A DNA stretch of 64,000 bases, taken from assembly GCF_001578105.1 (NCBI RefSeq), contig NZ_CP014275.1, positions 2,728,001 through 2,792,000 of the forward strand. Reading direction: 5' to 3'. Position numbers and translations under genes: made by a program. The notes below the pieces were generated by a model. That model saw nothing but the letters and a program-made list of their open reading frames with translations, made no database searches and was not told the origin of the DNA. The number at the start of each line of letters is the position of its first letter. Positions within the stretch are counted from its first letter, which is position 1. Shown in pieces: positions 49,109 to 58,528 of the stretch. The stretch is from Martelella sp. AD-3. Its GTDB lineage: Bacteria; Pseudomonadota; Alphaproteobacteria; Rhizobiales; Rhizobiaceae.

Positions 49109-50605
49109 ATGGCAGATAAACCGACCCTCACGACAACCGCCGGCGCCGCCGTGCCCGACAACCAGAATTCCATCACCGCTGGTCCGCGCGGCGGCGTGAT
49201 GATCCAGGATTACCAGCTGATCGAGAAGCTCGCCCACCAGAACCGCGAGCGCATTCCCGAGCGCGTGGTCCACGCCAAGGGCTGGGGCGCGTTCGGCACG
49301 CTGAAGATCACCGGCGACATTTCGAAATACACCAAGGCCAAGTGTCTCCAGCCGGGCGCGGAAACGCCGATGCTCGCCCGCTTCTCCACCGTTGCCGGCG
49401 AACTGGGCGCGGCGGATGCCGAGCGCGACGTGCGCGGCTTCGCCCTGAAATTCTACACCGAGGACGGCAACTGGGACCTGGTCGGCAACAACACGCCGGT
49501 GTTCTTCGTCCGCGATCCTTACAAGTTCCCGGATTTCATCCACACCCAGAAGCGCCATCCGCGCACCAATCTGCGCTCGCCCAAGGCGATGTGGGATTTC
49601 TGGTCGCTGTCGCCGGAAAGCCTGCACCAGGTCACGATCCTGATGTCCGACCGCGGCATCCCGGTCGACCCGACCTTCATGAACGGCTACGGCTCGCACA
49701 CCTATTCGCTCTGGAACGATGCCGGCGAGCGCTTCTGGGTCAAGTTCCACTTCAAGACCGAACAGGGCCACAAGCACTACACCAATGACGAGGCGGAAAC
49801 GCTGATCGGCAAGAGCCGCGAGACCTATCAGGAAGCGCTGTTCGACAAGGTCGAGACCGGCAATTATCCGCGCTGGAAGGTGCAGGTGCAGATCATGCCG
49901 GAGGCGGATGCCGACAAGACGGCCTACAACCCCTTCGACCTCACCAAGGTCTGGCCGCATGGCGACTATCCGCCGATCGATATCGGCGTGATGGAACTGA
50001 ACCGCAACGCCGACAATTACTTCGCGGAGATCGAGCAGGCGGCGTTCTCGCCCTCCAACATCGTGCCCGGCATCTCGCATTCGCCGGACAAGATGCTGCA
50101 GGCGCGCATCTTCTCCTATGCGGACGCCCACCGCTACCGTCTCGGCACCCATTACGAGGCGCTGCCGGTCAACGCGCCGAAATGTCCGGTCCATCACTAC
50201 CACAAGGATGGCCAGATGAACTTCTTCGGCCAGAAGACCGGTGCGACGGACGCCTATTACGAGCCGAACAGCATGGGCGGCGCGGTCGAGGACAGGTCGG
50301 CGATGGAGCCGCCGCTTGCCATCGAAGGCGACATGGGCCGCTTCAACCACCGCGAGGGCAATGACGACTTTTCCCAACCCCGGGCGCTGTTCGAACTCTT
50401 CGACGATGGCCAGAAGGGACGTCTGTTCGACAACATCGCCGCCGCCATGGGCGGGGTGCCGGGCGAGATCATCGAACGTCAGCTGGCGCTCTTCAAGCAG
50501 GTCCATCCGGACTATGAAGCCGGCGTCCGCGCCGCGCTGAAGGAAGCCCACGGTTACGAGGCCAATGCGATCTCGACGCCGGGAACGCCGAACGCCGCGG
50601 AGTAG
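49109..50605 (+). CDS. katA: catalase KatA (small-subunit clade)
   Basis: 498 residues, monofunctional heme catalase. The catalytic His is in [12 protein letters not shown], Asn in the [11 protein letters not shown] region, and heme-ligand Tyr in [28 protein letters not shown] precedes ATG 49109. It sits divergently next to oxyR, the classical arrangement. A strong terminator follows. Confidence 0.97.
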   Translation: MADKPTLTTTAGAAVPDNQNSITAGPRGGVMIQDYQLIEKLAHQNRERIPERVVHAKGWGAFGTLKITGDISKYTKAKCLQPGAETPMLARFSTVAGELGAADAERDVRGFALKFYTEDGNWDLVGNNTPVFFVRDPYKFPDFIHTQKRHPRTNLRSPKAMWDFWSLSPESLHQVTILMSDRGIPVDPTFMNGYGSHTYSLWNDAGERFWVKFHFKTEQGHKHYTNDEAETLIGKSRETYQEALFDKVETGNYPRWKVQVQIMPEADADKTAYNPFDLTKVWPHGDYPPIDIGVMELNRNADNYFAEIEQAAFSPSNIVPGISHSPDKMLQARIFSYADAHRYRLGTHYEALPVNAPKCPVHHYHKDGQMNFFGQKTGATDAYYEPNSMGGAVEDRSAMEPPLAIEGDMGRFNHREGNDDFSQPRALFELFDDGQKGRLFDNIAAAMGGVPGEIIERQLALFKQVHPDYEAGVRAALKEAHGYEANAISTPGTPNAAE

Positions 50606-50630
50606 CAGCCTCCCGGAGGGATTGATCGGC

Positions 50631-50659
50631 AGGCCGGCGCGAAACGTGCCGGCCTTATT
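50631..50659 (+). terminator. rho-independent terminator of katA
   Basis: AGGCCGGC/GCCGGCCT stem (50631-50638, 50648-50655) with TATTTT following, 26 bp after the katA stop. Confidence 0.85.
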
Positions 50660-50679
50660 TTCCGCGTGCAGACCGCGCC

Positions 50680-51630
50680 CTACCAGCTCGCCGCGACATG
50701 GGTGGGCTTCATCCGCGGCGAACGCGACAGCACCTTGCCGTCCATCTCGAAGCCCGGCGCGACCTCGACGGCGCTGATATTGTCGAGCGAGGCGATGATG
50801 TGGTTGGAAAGCGCGGTCGTCAGCGAGGCGGAAGCGCCCGGACGCTTCATCAGGCCGATCTGCACCGGCGGCAGCGGCGGAAAGCCGTCGGCCTGGGAAA
50901 GCACCCGCATGCCGTTGCGCAGCGCCGATTCCGGCAGGATCGAGATCGCCATGCCGGCGAGCACGGCAGAGGCCACGACAGTTGCCGACCAGCTGGTGAA
51001 CAGCACGCGATAGTCCCGGTCCACGCCCTCGAGCGCGGCGATGGCGAGTTGCCGCCAGCGGCAGTCACGCCGCCCGACGGCAAGCGGAACGGGCCGGTCG
51101 ACCGGCAAGGCGTGGTTGGCGGACGCGACCCAGCACAGGGGCTCGGTGCGCACCACTTCCGAATCGCGCGTGCGCGGGTTGTGGGTAACGAGCGCCATGT
51201 CGAGTTCGCCCTGCTTCAGCCGTTCCACCAGATCGTTGGAATCCTCGCAGACGATATAGAGCTCGACATTGGGATGGGACTTGGCAAACCGGTTGATGAT
51301 GTCCGGCATGTAGCGGTCGGCATAGTCATCCGGCGTGCCGATGCGGATCGAGCCTTCGAGGCGATTATCATCGAAGGCCGCGATCGCCTCATTGTTGAGG
51401 CGGATGATCCGCCGGGCATAATTCAGAAGCTTGTCGCCCTCATCCGTCAGCCGCACCCCGCGGCCGTCCTTGGTGAAAAGCTGCTTGCCGATCCTGTCTT
51501 CAAGACGACGCATCTGCATGGAGACAGCAGACTGGGTCTTGAAGACCTGCTCGGCAGCGCGCGTAAAAGAGCCGTTGTCGACAATGGCGACGAAGGTCTG
51601 AAGCTGATCGATATCCAGAGGCGCAACCAT
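50680..51630 (-). CDS. LysR-family regulator (LrhA/HexA-like)
   Basis: 316 residues. HTH GSFTRAAEQVFKTQSAVSMQMRRLE, then a regulatory domain with LAGMAISILPESAL. The start MVAPLDIDQ at 51630 is chosen; three Met precede it. The target is unknown; its divergent neighbour is the DUF1127 gene 268 bp away with AT-rich, LysR-site-like sequence between. Confidence 0.88.
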   Translation of the reverse strand: MVAPLDIDQLQTFVAIVDNGSFTRAAEQVFKTQSAVSMQMRRLEDRIGKQLFTKDGRGVRLTDEGDKLLNYARRIIRLNNEAIAAFDDNRLEGSIRIGTPDDYADRYMPDIINRFAKSHPNVELYIVCEDSNDLVERLKQGELDMALVTHNPRTRDSEVVRTEPLCWVASANHALPVDRPVPLAVGRRDCRWRQLAIAALEGVDRDYRVLFTSWSATVVASAVLAGMAISILPESALRNGMRVLSQADGFPPLPPVQIGLMKRPGASASLTTALSNHIIASLDNISAVEVAPGFEMDGKVLSRSPRMKPTHVAASW

Positions 51631-51897
51631 GAAATCACCCATCAAGTCTATTGATGTTTGATATTAAAAACATTCGTTGGACTGATCAATAAGAAATCGC
51701 CATCCTGTCAAGCAACGAAACGGGCAACCCGTTTGCCGGCATAAACGCCACGCGCATGTTTCGGGTGGCAGCAGGGCAAAATTTTCGGTTTGTTCGTCAA
51801 AGACCGGCAGCGGCCGCGCGCAAGGGCGCGCTGAGAGGGTGGCTGCAGGATCTGTTCAAAGGGCCGCGTCCGGGCGGCCCGACCGAAGGAGGCGACG

Positions 51898-52173
51898 ATG
51901 TCGTTGATTGAAAGAGCGTCTGACAGCCGGGCACTGGCGCACCGGCCCCACTCCCTGTTTGCGGGCCTTGCCGCGCTTCGCGCCGCGCTCGCGCGTTTCA
52001 CGAAGAACCGTTCGGCCATCCGCTATATGGCTGACATGGACGATGCGCTGTTGAAAGACATCGGCCTTACCCGCACCGATGTCGAACAGGCCTATATGAG
52101 CTCGATCCGGGAAGACCCGATGGTGGACCTGAAGCGGGCTGCCTGCAACCGTGCACAGCGCATGGTCATCTGA
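51898..52173 (+). CDS. DUF1127 (YjiS-like) small protein
   Basis: 91 residues; the DUF1127 core ALARFTKNRSAIRYMADMDDALLKDIGLTRTDVEQAY is at the centre. Small DUF1127 proteins in Alphaproteobacteria bind RNA and affect phosphate/RNA-degradation or stress traits; the exact role here is unknown. A 174-bp untranslated region runs to a strong terminator. Confidence 0.88.
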   Translation: MSLIERASDSRALAHRPHSLFAGLAALRAALARFTKNRSAIRYMADMDDALLKDIGLTRTDVEQAYMSSIREDPMVDLKRAACNRAQRMVI

Positions 52174-52347
52174 CCGGAGCCGGTGCCGGCCCAAGCGGGC
52201 AACGCTCCGTCAGGTGTCGGCAAAGGAGGCTTTGCGCCGGATAGATTTCTGTTCAGATTTGGCGTTGGTTTGACGGCCGTTCCCAACCGCGGCCCGAAGA
52301 AAGCGTCATTTTCCCCGCAGGGTGGTTCAGCCTTCACTCTGCATTTT

Positions 52348-52382
52348 GCCCGGAAGCCTTTGTGTTTCCGGGCTTTTTTTTT
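52348..52382 (+). terminator. rho-independent terminator downstream of the DUF1127 gene
   Basis: GCCCGGAA/TTCCGGGC stem (52348-52355, 52366-52373) followed by nine T residues, the strongest terminator in the region. The DUF1127 stop is 174 bp upstream. Confidence 0.9.
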
Positions 52383-52391
52383 GCGCCAGGC

Positions 52392-52760
52392 TCATCCGCT
52401 TTCATCCGGCGTATAAGGCTGCCAGAGTTCCAGCGGATTGCCTTCGGGATCGTGAATGCGGGCAAAGCGACCGACGCCCGGCATATCCCATTCCGCATTG
52501 GTGATCACCGCGATACCGGCCGCGCGCAGGCTGCCGCAGAGGCCCTCGAGGTCATCGACCCGCAGGTTCAGCATGAAGCCGTGGTCTTTGGCAAAATAGT
52601 CGGTATCGGCAGGAAAGGGCGCGAACACCGAAGGACCTGCCATCGTGTCCCAGGTCCCATAGGGGGCCGACCCGACCCCGAGATGTTCGACATACCAGGC
52701 GCGAAGCGCCTCCGGGTCGCGCGCACGAAAGAAGAAACCGCCAATACCTGTGACAGCCAT
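52392..52760 (-). CDS. VOC/glyoxalase-fold protein
   Basis: 122 residues with GIGGFFFRARDPEALRAWYVEHLG and terminal RIHDPEGNPLELWQP, typical VOC. The substrate is unknown. The start MAVTGIGGF is at 52760. It stands alone between gshA and the strong terminator of the opposite strand. Confidence 0.85.
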   Translation of the reverse strand: MAVTGIGGFFFRARDPEALRAWYVEHLGVGSAPYGTWDTMAGPSVFAPFPADTDYFAKDHGFMLNLRVDDLEGLCGSLRAAGIAVITNAEWDMPGVGRFARIHDPEGNPLELWQPYTPDESG

Positions 52761-52839
52761 CGCCAAGCCTCCGCCTGAAGCGGAGATTATAGACCCGCAG
52801 CGATGAAAAATCTTCCGGCAAATTTTCGGGCATCTGGCC

Positions 52840-54213
52840 TCAATACTGGAACTCGGCGAACAGCGGGTCGACCGACCCGTTCCAGCGGCCGTGATAAAGC
52901 GCCAGAAGGTCCTCGGCAAAGGTCGCCTTCTTGGCGATGATCTCGTCGAGCGTCATCAGGAAGACCGCCTCGCTCTGGCCGCTGGCATTCAGATTGTTGC
53001 GCGCCTTGAGGCCCGCGCGGGCAATCTCGATCACCTCGCGGCCGACGTCAAGCAGCGAACGCCCACCGATCTCGGCCTTCAGCGCAAGACGCGGAACTTC
53101 GTCGCGCAGGCGGTGAATGTCGGCGACCGACCAGTCGGCGGTCAGCTGTTCGGCGGCGTCCATCGCGCCGGCGTCGTAAAGCAGGCCGACCCAGAACGAG
53201 GGCAGCGCGCAGATGCGCCGCCAGGTGCCGCCATCGGCGCCGCGCATTTCCAGAAAGCGCTTCAGCCGCACGTCGGGAAAGAGCGTCGACAGGTGGTTGG
53301 TCCAGTCGCCCATGGTCGGCTGCCATTCCTCGACCTCGCCCTTGAGCGCGCCGGCCATGAACTGGCGGAAGGTGATGTCGGTGCAGTCGCGATAGCGCCC
53401 GTCACGGATGATGAAATACATCGGCACGTCAAGCGCCCATTCGACATAGCGCTCGAAGCCGAAGCCGGGTTCGAAGGCGCAATCAAGCAGGCCGGCGCGG
53501 TTGTTGTCGGTATCGCGCCAGATATCGCCGCGCCAGGAGAGAAGCCCGTTCGGCCTGCCCTCGGTGAAGGGCGAAGAGGCGAAAAGCGCGGTCGCGAGCG
53601 GCTGCAGCTTCTGCGACAGCGCCATTTTCCGGCGCATGTCGGCCTCGGAGGAGAAGTCGATATTCACCTGGATGGTGCAGGTCCTGTACATCATGTCGAG
53701 ACCCTGCGTGCCGACCTTCGGCATGTAGTTGCTCATGATGCCGTAGCGTGATTTCGGCATGCGCGGCGTTTCTGCGAGCGTCCATTTCGGGCTGCCGCCG
53801 ACGCCGAGAAAGCCGATGCCCATCGGCTCGGCCACCGAGCGCAGCACCGCAAGGTGACGGTTCGATTCCCGGCAGGTCTCGTGCAGCGTCCGAAGCGGCG
53901 CGCCGGAGAGCTCGAACTGGCCGCCCGGCTCCAGCGAGATCGCGCCCATGCCGGACGGGTCGGCAAGGCCGATGATGTTCTCGCCGTCCATGATCGCGTC
54001 CCAGCCGAGCTTGCCCTTCATGCCGTGAAGAACGGCGGAGATCGAACGCTCCCCCTCGTAGGGCACGGGGGTATTGTCTACCTTGAAGAAGGGAAACTTC
54101 TCATGCTCTGTGCCGATGCGGAAATCCGCCTCGGGTTTGCAGCCGGCCTCCAGATAGGCGGCAAGTTCCGCCGTATCGGCGATCGGCGTGGCGTCGGAAG
54201 TGTCACGGGCCAT
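52840..54213 (-). CDS. gshA: glutamate-cysteine ligase
   Basis: 457 residues, the plant/alphaproteobacterial GCL type. FRIGTEHEKFPFFK and MDGENIIGLADPSGMGAISLEPGGQFELSG contain the glutamate/ATP-binding residues. It catalyses the first step of glutathione synthesis. GAGGAAC precedes ATG 54213. rsmE lies upstream in the same direction (139 bp). Confidence 0.95.
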   Translation of the reverse strand: MARDTSDATPIADTAELAAYLEAGCKPEADFRIGTEHEKFPFFKVDNTPVPYEGERSISAVLHGMKGKLGWDAIMDGENIIGLADPSGMGAISLEPGGQFELSGAPLRTLHETCRESNRHLAVLRSVAEPMGIGFLGVGGSPKWTLAETPRMPKSRYGIMSNYMPKVGTQGLDMMYRTCTIQVNIDFSSEADMRRKMALSQKLQPLATALFASSPFTEGRPNGLLSWRGDIWRDTDNNRAGLLDCAFEPGFGFERYVEWALDVPMYFIIRDGRYRDCTDITFRQFMAGALKGEVEEWQPTMGDWTNHLSTLFPDVRLKRFLEMRGADGGTWRRICALPSFWVGLLYDAGAMDAAEQLTADWSVADIHRLRDEVPRLALKAEIGGRSLLDVGREVIEIARAGLKARNNLNASGQSEAVFLMTLDEIIAKKATFAEDLLALYHGRWNGSVDPLFAEFQY

Positions 54214-54352
54214 GGAAGTTCCTCGATATCGTCTGCCGGCCAGGGCCGGGTTTTCCATCGCTATTGGCCCGGTTTGTCCGGGCGATCAAGTCAATTTCCT
54301 TGAATAAGGGATAAATGCACGGGGACGTGACAGGCTCCGCGCGCGGTCGGCT

Positions 54353-55090
54353 TTATTCCCAGTCGCCGATCGTCGCCTGGATGATCGCGAGCGCGGCGAC
54401 GGCGGCCGTGTCGGCCCTGAGGATGCGCGGGCCAAGCGGGATCGGCGTCACGAACGGGCTGGCCCGCAACATTGCCCGCTCCTCGTCCGAAAATCCGCCT
54501 TCGGGTCCGATCAGCAGCGCGAGGCTTTTCTCCGTAACCCGCTGAAGCGCCTTCACAGGGTTCTGGTCTTCGTCCGCCTCGTCGCAGAAGATCAGCCGCC
54601 GCCCGGCCTCCCACCCCTCCAGAAGGTCGGCGAGCTTCACCGGTTCCAGAAGCTCGGGAACGGCGAGCACGCCGCATTGCTCGGCGGCCTCGATGATGTT
54701 GGCCGCGAGCCGGTCGCTCTTGCCGGGCTTGCCCTGGACATGCTGCGTCATCACCGGCTGGATGCGCCCTGCCCCCATCTCGACGGCCTTCTGCACCATA
54801 TAGTCCATTCGTCCGACTTTCAGCGGCGCGAAAAGATAGGTCAGATCCGGCAGGGGCGGCTGCGGCCGGGTCTGTTCGACCGGCTGAAGCATGATCTTCT
54901 TGCGGCTCGGATAGGCGATCCGCGCCAGCCATTCGCCATCGCGCCCGTTGAACAGCAGAAGCTCGGCGCCCTCTTCGGCGCGGATGACATGGGCCAGGTA
55001 ATGGAACTGGTTCCTGTCGGCCTCGAAGGCCTCTCCGGCGGCAAGGCCGATGTCGACATAGAGGCGCTGCAGGCGATAATTGGCGCGCAT
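54353..55090 (-). CDS. rsmE: 16S rRNA (uracil1498-N3)-methyltransferase
   Basis: 245 residues, SPOUT fold with the knot motif [13 protein letters not shown] and [18 protein letters not shown]-terminal PUA-like part from [13 protein letters not shown]. The start is ATG 55090. Followed by gshA, as in other rhizobia. Confidence 0.95.
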   Translation of the reverse strand: MRANYRLQRLYVDIGLAAGEAFEADRNQFHYLAHVIRAEEGAELLLFNGRDGEWLARIAYPSRKKIMLQPVEQTRPQPPLPDLTYLFAPLKVGRMDYMVQKAVEMGAGRIQPVMTQHVQGKPGKSDRLAANIIEAAEQCGVLAVPELLEPVKLADLLEGWEAGRRLIFCDEADEDQNPVKALQRVTEKSLALLIGPEGGFSDEERAMLRASPFVTPIPLGPRILRADTAAVAALAIIQATIGDWE

Positions 55091-55168
55091 GATGGCTCCC
55101 GCGATTCGAATGCTCTCGCTGCGAATCCTATCGGATTTCAGCGCCAACCAGAATGGCAGGCCGCCGCC

Positions 55169-55648
55169 TCAGCTCTCGATCAGGTTGATGAGCTCGATCA
55201 GCAGCGTCTTCAACTCGCTTTCATGCACGAGCTCGGCTGCTTCCTCCGGCGACGTCCACTTGCGCGTGCGCTCGTCGGCCTCGGGATATTTCGACTTGGT
55301 CTTGCGCACCCGCAAGGGATAGAGATCGACGACGCAGGGCACGGACGTGCCGTTGTCGAGCCGTTTAAGATAGGAATAGTTTCCAAGCGGCTTTTCGCCG
55401 ACCTTGCCCTTGATGCCGGCCTCCTCGAAGGCTTCCTGGGCGGCGACCTCGTGCGGGGCCTTGTTGGCCATCGGCCAGCCCTTGGGCGTCACCCAGCGGC
55501 CCGTGTCTCGGCTGGTGATCAGCAGCACCTCGATCGCTGTCTTCTTCTTCGTACGGGTCAGCCGATAGCAGAGGGCGGCATATTGCTGGCGGGCTTCGCT
55601 CATGTCGGCATTCTCAGCCAGCGTCTTGTCAGATGGCATGTCCCGCAT
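55169..55648 (-). CDS. Nudix hydrolase (GWP-type, polyphosphate/Ap-like)
   Basis: 159 residues. Nudix-like TPKGWPMANKAPHEVAAQEAFEEAG with one deviation from the full GX5EX7REUXEEXGU box: the first G-to-E spacing is altered, though EEAG is intact. The N-terminal extension is 16 residues. It is likely a diadenosine or inositol-pyrophosphate-type phosphohydrolase; substrate unproven. AAGGA precedes ATG 55648. Confidence 0.82.
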   Translation of the reverse strand: MRDMPSDKTLAENADMSEARQQYAALCYRLTRTKKKTAIEVLLITSRDTGRWVTPKGWPMANKAPHEVAAQEAFEEAGIKGKVGEKPLGNYSYLKRLDNGTSVPCVVDLYPLRVRKTKSKYPEADERTRKWTSPEEAAELVHESELKTLLIELINLIES

Positions 55649-55831
55649 ATGTCCTTCCGGCGAGGGGTCCGCGCAAACGCAGACTCAGTGACGATCCTCG
55701 CAAAATTGATAAAACCCGTTTCTATCATGGCTTGTCACCATGGAAACGGCCCGCAGGTGAAGCTTTTGTGAAATTAACGGGCCGAGACGCTGTTTCGCCG
55801 ACGATGGCAAAAGGTTCACGTATAAGCAGCG

Positions 55832-55856
55832 GGAACTTTCCGCTTACGGCGCCGTT
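55832..55856 (+). promoter_or_regulatory. EcfG-type general stress promoter of DUF1328 gene
   Basis: GGAAC (55832-55836), 16 bp, CGTT (55853-55856), 42 bp before the DUF1328 start. Confidence 0.75.
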
Positions 55857-55898
55857 CCTGTTTGCAACCGATACGAAAGAGCGCCGAAAGGACATACA

Positions 55899-56063
55899 AT
55901 GCTTGAGTGGATCCTGATATTGCTGATCATCGCGGCGGTCGCGAGCCTTCTGGGCTTCCGCGGCGTGGCGGGCCTTTCGGCCGGCATTGCCCGCGTGCTG
56001 ATCTTCATCGTCCTCGTGGTGATCCTGATTTCCCTGATCACCGGCATATTGATCGTCGCGTGA
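55899..56063 (+). CDS. DUF1328 family membrane peptide (54 aa)
   Basis: 54 residues, two transmembrane segments, with the DUF1328 pattern FRGVAGLSAGIARVLIFIVL. These small proteins are widespread and often stress or osmotically induced. The EcfG promoter supports that here. It is below the length limit of common ORF lists. The convergent LysR stop is 8 bp beyond. Confidence 0.88.
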   Translation: MLEWILILLIIAAVASLLGFRGVAGLSAGIARVLIFIVLVVILISLITGILIVA

Positions 56064-56071
56064 GAGCGCGC

Positions 56072-56965
56072 CTACGCCCCCCAATAGCTCGCGGGGGCGT
56101 AGAGCCTGGCCAGGAAATCGATGAACAGCCGCACTTTCTCCGGCAGGAAGTTGCGGCTCGGATAGACCGCGAACAGCCCGACATCGCCCGGGCTCTCATA
56201 CTGCCGCAGCACCTGCACCAGCCTGCCGCTCGCGATCTCCGGCCCGATATCCCAGGTCGAGCGCAGCGCGACCCCCATGCCGGCCAGAACCGCCTCGCGC
56301 ACCACTTCGCTGGAATTGGTGACGAGCCGGCCTTCCGGACGCAGCGCGACCGGACCATCAGGCCCTGCCAGCCGCCAGTGCTCGCCGTTATGGGCCGGCA
56401 GGCAGACATGGCGATCAAGGTCGGCAAGCGTTTCCGGCAAGCCCATTCTCTCCACATAGGAGGGCGCGGCGCACAGGATGCGCCTCACCGGCGCGAGCTT
56501 GCGCGCCACAAGGGAACTGTCGGTGAGTTCGCCGATGCGGATGGCGACATCGAAGCCTTCGGCAACGATATCGACGAAGGCGTCATTCAAGAGCAGTTCG
56601 ATCTCAAGCGCCTCATGGGCGTTCATGAAGGTGGAAAGATGCGGGGCGATATGCATGCGCCCGAAGGATGTGGGCGCGGAAACCCGGAGCCTGCCCCTGA
56701 CGGCGGCCGTGCGCCCCTCGACGAAGGCCTGCGCTTCCTCGGCCCCCGCCAGAACCGGCAGGATGCGTTCATAATAGCCCCGCCCGGTTTCCGTCAGCAT
56801 CACCCGCCGCGTTGTCCGTTGCAAGAGGCGCGCGCCGAGCGCCTCCTCCAGCCGCTTGATGCTCTTTGAAACCACGGCGGGCGAGAGCCTCAGCTCATGC
56901 GCCGCCTCCGTCATGCTGCCGGTCGTCGCCACGCGGGCGAAAATCTCTATGTCGGTCAGGTTCAT
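56072..56965 (-). CDS. LysR-family regulator next to glycolate oxidase operon
   Basis: 297 residues. HTH GSMTEAAHELRLSPAVVSKSIKRLE, then a LysR substrate domain. The ATG at 56965 is used; in-frame Mets further upstream are possible. The enormous 871-residue open frame that includes it is mainly the shadow of glcD. Divergent from glcD with a 126-bp gap, so it may regulate glycolate oxidase. Confidence 0.88.
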   Translation of the reverse strand: MNLTDIEIFARVATTGSMTEAAHELRLSPAVVSKSIKRLEEALGARLLQRTTRRVMLTETGRGYYERILPVLAGAEEAQAFVEGRTAAVRGRLRVSAPTSFGRMHIAPHLSTFMNAHEALEIELLLNDAFVDIVAEGFDVAIRIGELTDSSLVARKLAPVRRILCAAPSYVERMGLPETLADLDRHVCLPAHNGEHWRLAGPDGPVALRPEGRLVTNSSEVVREAVLAGMGVALRSTWDIGPEIASGRLVQVLRQYESPGDVGLFAVYPSRNFLPEKVRLFIDFLARLYAPASYWGA

Positions 56966-57091
56966 AGTGCCCGCCATTTTTGCCATATCGGAACAAGTGT
57001 TAGCATTTGTCTTGCTCAAAGGCCAATGATAGAACGCGGGAGGAGACAGAGACGCCCTGGTTGCGTTTCGCGAAGATGCGGAGGTGAACCC

Positions 57092-58528
57092 TTGTCCGGC
57101 GCAATAGCGTTCAGCACGCCGAAGGCCGATATCCTGGCCCGGCGCGGCGCGATTATTTCCGATCTTCAGGCCATGCTGCCGAAGGACGCGCTGATTCACG
57201 AAGGGCGCGAACTGGTGCCCTTCGAGACCGATGGCTTCATTGCCTATACCCGCCTGCCGCTGGCCGTCTGCCTGCCGGAAACGACTGAGCAGGTGGCAAA
57301 GGTGCTGGCCTATTGCCACGAGAACGGCATTCCGGTCGTGCCGCGCGGCGCCGGCACTTCGCTTTCGGGCGGCGCCATCGGCCAGGAGGACGCGATCATT
57401 CTCGGCCTGTCGCGCATGAACCGCATTCTCGACATCGACCTGCCGAACCGGGCGGCGACCGTCCAGGCGGGTGTGACCAACATCGCCATCTCGGAGGCGG
57501 TGAAGCCCGAAGGCTTTTTCTACGCGCCGGACCCGAGTTCGCAGCTCGCCTGCACCATCGGCGGCAATATCGGCATGAATTCCGGCGGGGCGCACTGCCT
57601 GAAATACGGCGTGACCACGAACAACCTGCTCGGCGTGAAGATGGTGCTGGTCGATGGCACGGTGATCGATCTCGGCGGCAAGGCGCTTGATTCGGGAGGC
57701 TACGACCTGATGGCGCTCGTCTGCGGCTCGGAAGGCCAGCTCGGCATCATCACAGAGGCGGCCGTCCGGCTTCTGGCAAGCCCGGAAGGGGCGCGGCCCG
57801 TGCTCTTCGGCTTCCCGACCTCCGAACAGGCCGGCGCCTGCGTCACCGACATCATCGCTTCGGGCATCATTCCCGTCGCCATCGAGTTCATGGACAAGCC
57901 GGCGATCGAGATCTGCGAGGCCTTCGCCAAGGCCGGCTATCCGCTCGATGCGGGCGCGCTCCTGATCATCGAGGTCGAGGGCTCGGAAGACGAGATGGAG
58001 GCGATGCTTGCCGAAATCGTCGCGATCGCCGAACGCCACGGCGTGATGGCGATCCGCCGGAGCCAGTCGGCGACGGAGGCCGCGCTGATCTGGAAGGGCC
58101 GAAAGTCCGCCTTCGGCGCCACCGGCCGCATTGCCGACTATATCTGCATGGACGGCACCGTGCCCTTGAGCCAGCTTTCCTATGTGCTGCAGAAGACCAG
58201 CGAGATCACCGATCGCTATGGCCTCAGGGTCGCCAACGTGTTCCATGCCGGCGACGGCAACATGCATCCGCTGATCCTCTACAATATCAACGATCCGGAA
58301 GACGCCGCGCGCGCGGAGGAAGCGGGCGCGGAAATCCTCAAGCTCTGTGTGGACGCCGGCGGCTGCCTGACCGGCGAGCACGGCGTCGGCATCGAGAAAC
58401 GCGACCTGATGCGCCATCAATATTCCGACGCCGACCTGCGCCAGCAGATGGCGGTGCGCGCCGCCTTCGATCCGGACTGGGTGCTGAACCCCTCCAAGGT
58501 TTTCCCGCTGGAGGGCCGTGATGACTGA
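57092..58528 (+). CDS. glcD: glycolate oxidase FAD-binding subunit GlcD
   Basis: 478 residues, a VAO-type FAD domain (PRGAGTSLSGGAIGQEDAII, IGGNIGMNSGGAHCLKYG) and a C-terminal cap with FHAGDGNMHPLI and GEHGVGIEKR. The start is a TTG at 57092, with GGAGGTGA eight bases upstream; an ATG-led longer frame has no ribosome site. glcE begins within the last codons. Confidence 0.93.
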   Translation: MSGAIAFSTPKADILARRGAIISDLQAMLPKDALIHEGRELVPFETDGFIAYTRLPLAVCLPETTEQVAKVLAYCHENGIPVVPRGAGTSLSGGAIGQEDAIILGLSRMNRILDIDLPNRAATVQAGVTNIAISEAVKPEGFFYAPDPSSQLACTIGGNIGMNSGGAHCLKYGVTTNNLLGVKMVLVDGTVIDLGGKALDSGGYDLMALVCGSEGQLGIITEAAVRLLASPEGARPVLFGFPTSEQAGACVTDIIASGIIPVAIEFMDKPAIEICEAFAKAGYPLDAGALLIIEVEGSEDEMEAMLAEIVAIAERHGVMAIRRSQSATEAALIWKGRKSAFGATGRIADYICMDGTVPLSQLSYVLQKTSEITDRYGLRVANVFHAGDGNMHPLILYNINDPEDAARAEEAGAEILKLCVDAGGCLTGEHGVGIEKRDLMRHQYSDADLRQQMAVRAAFDPDWVLNPSKVFPLEGRDD

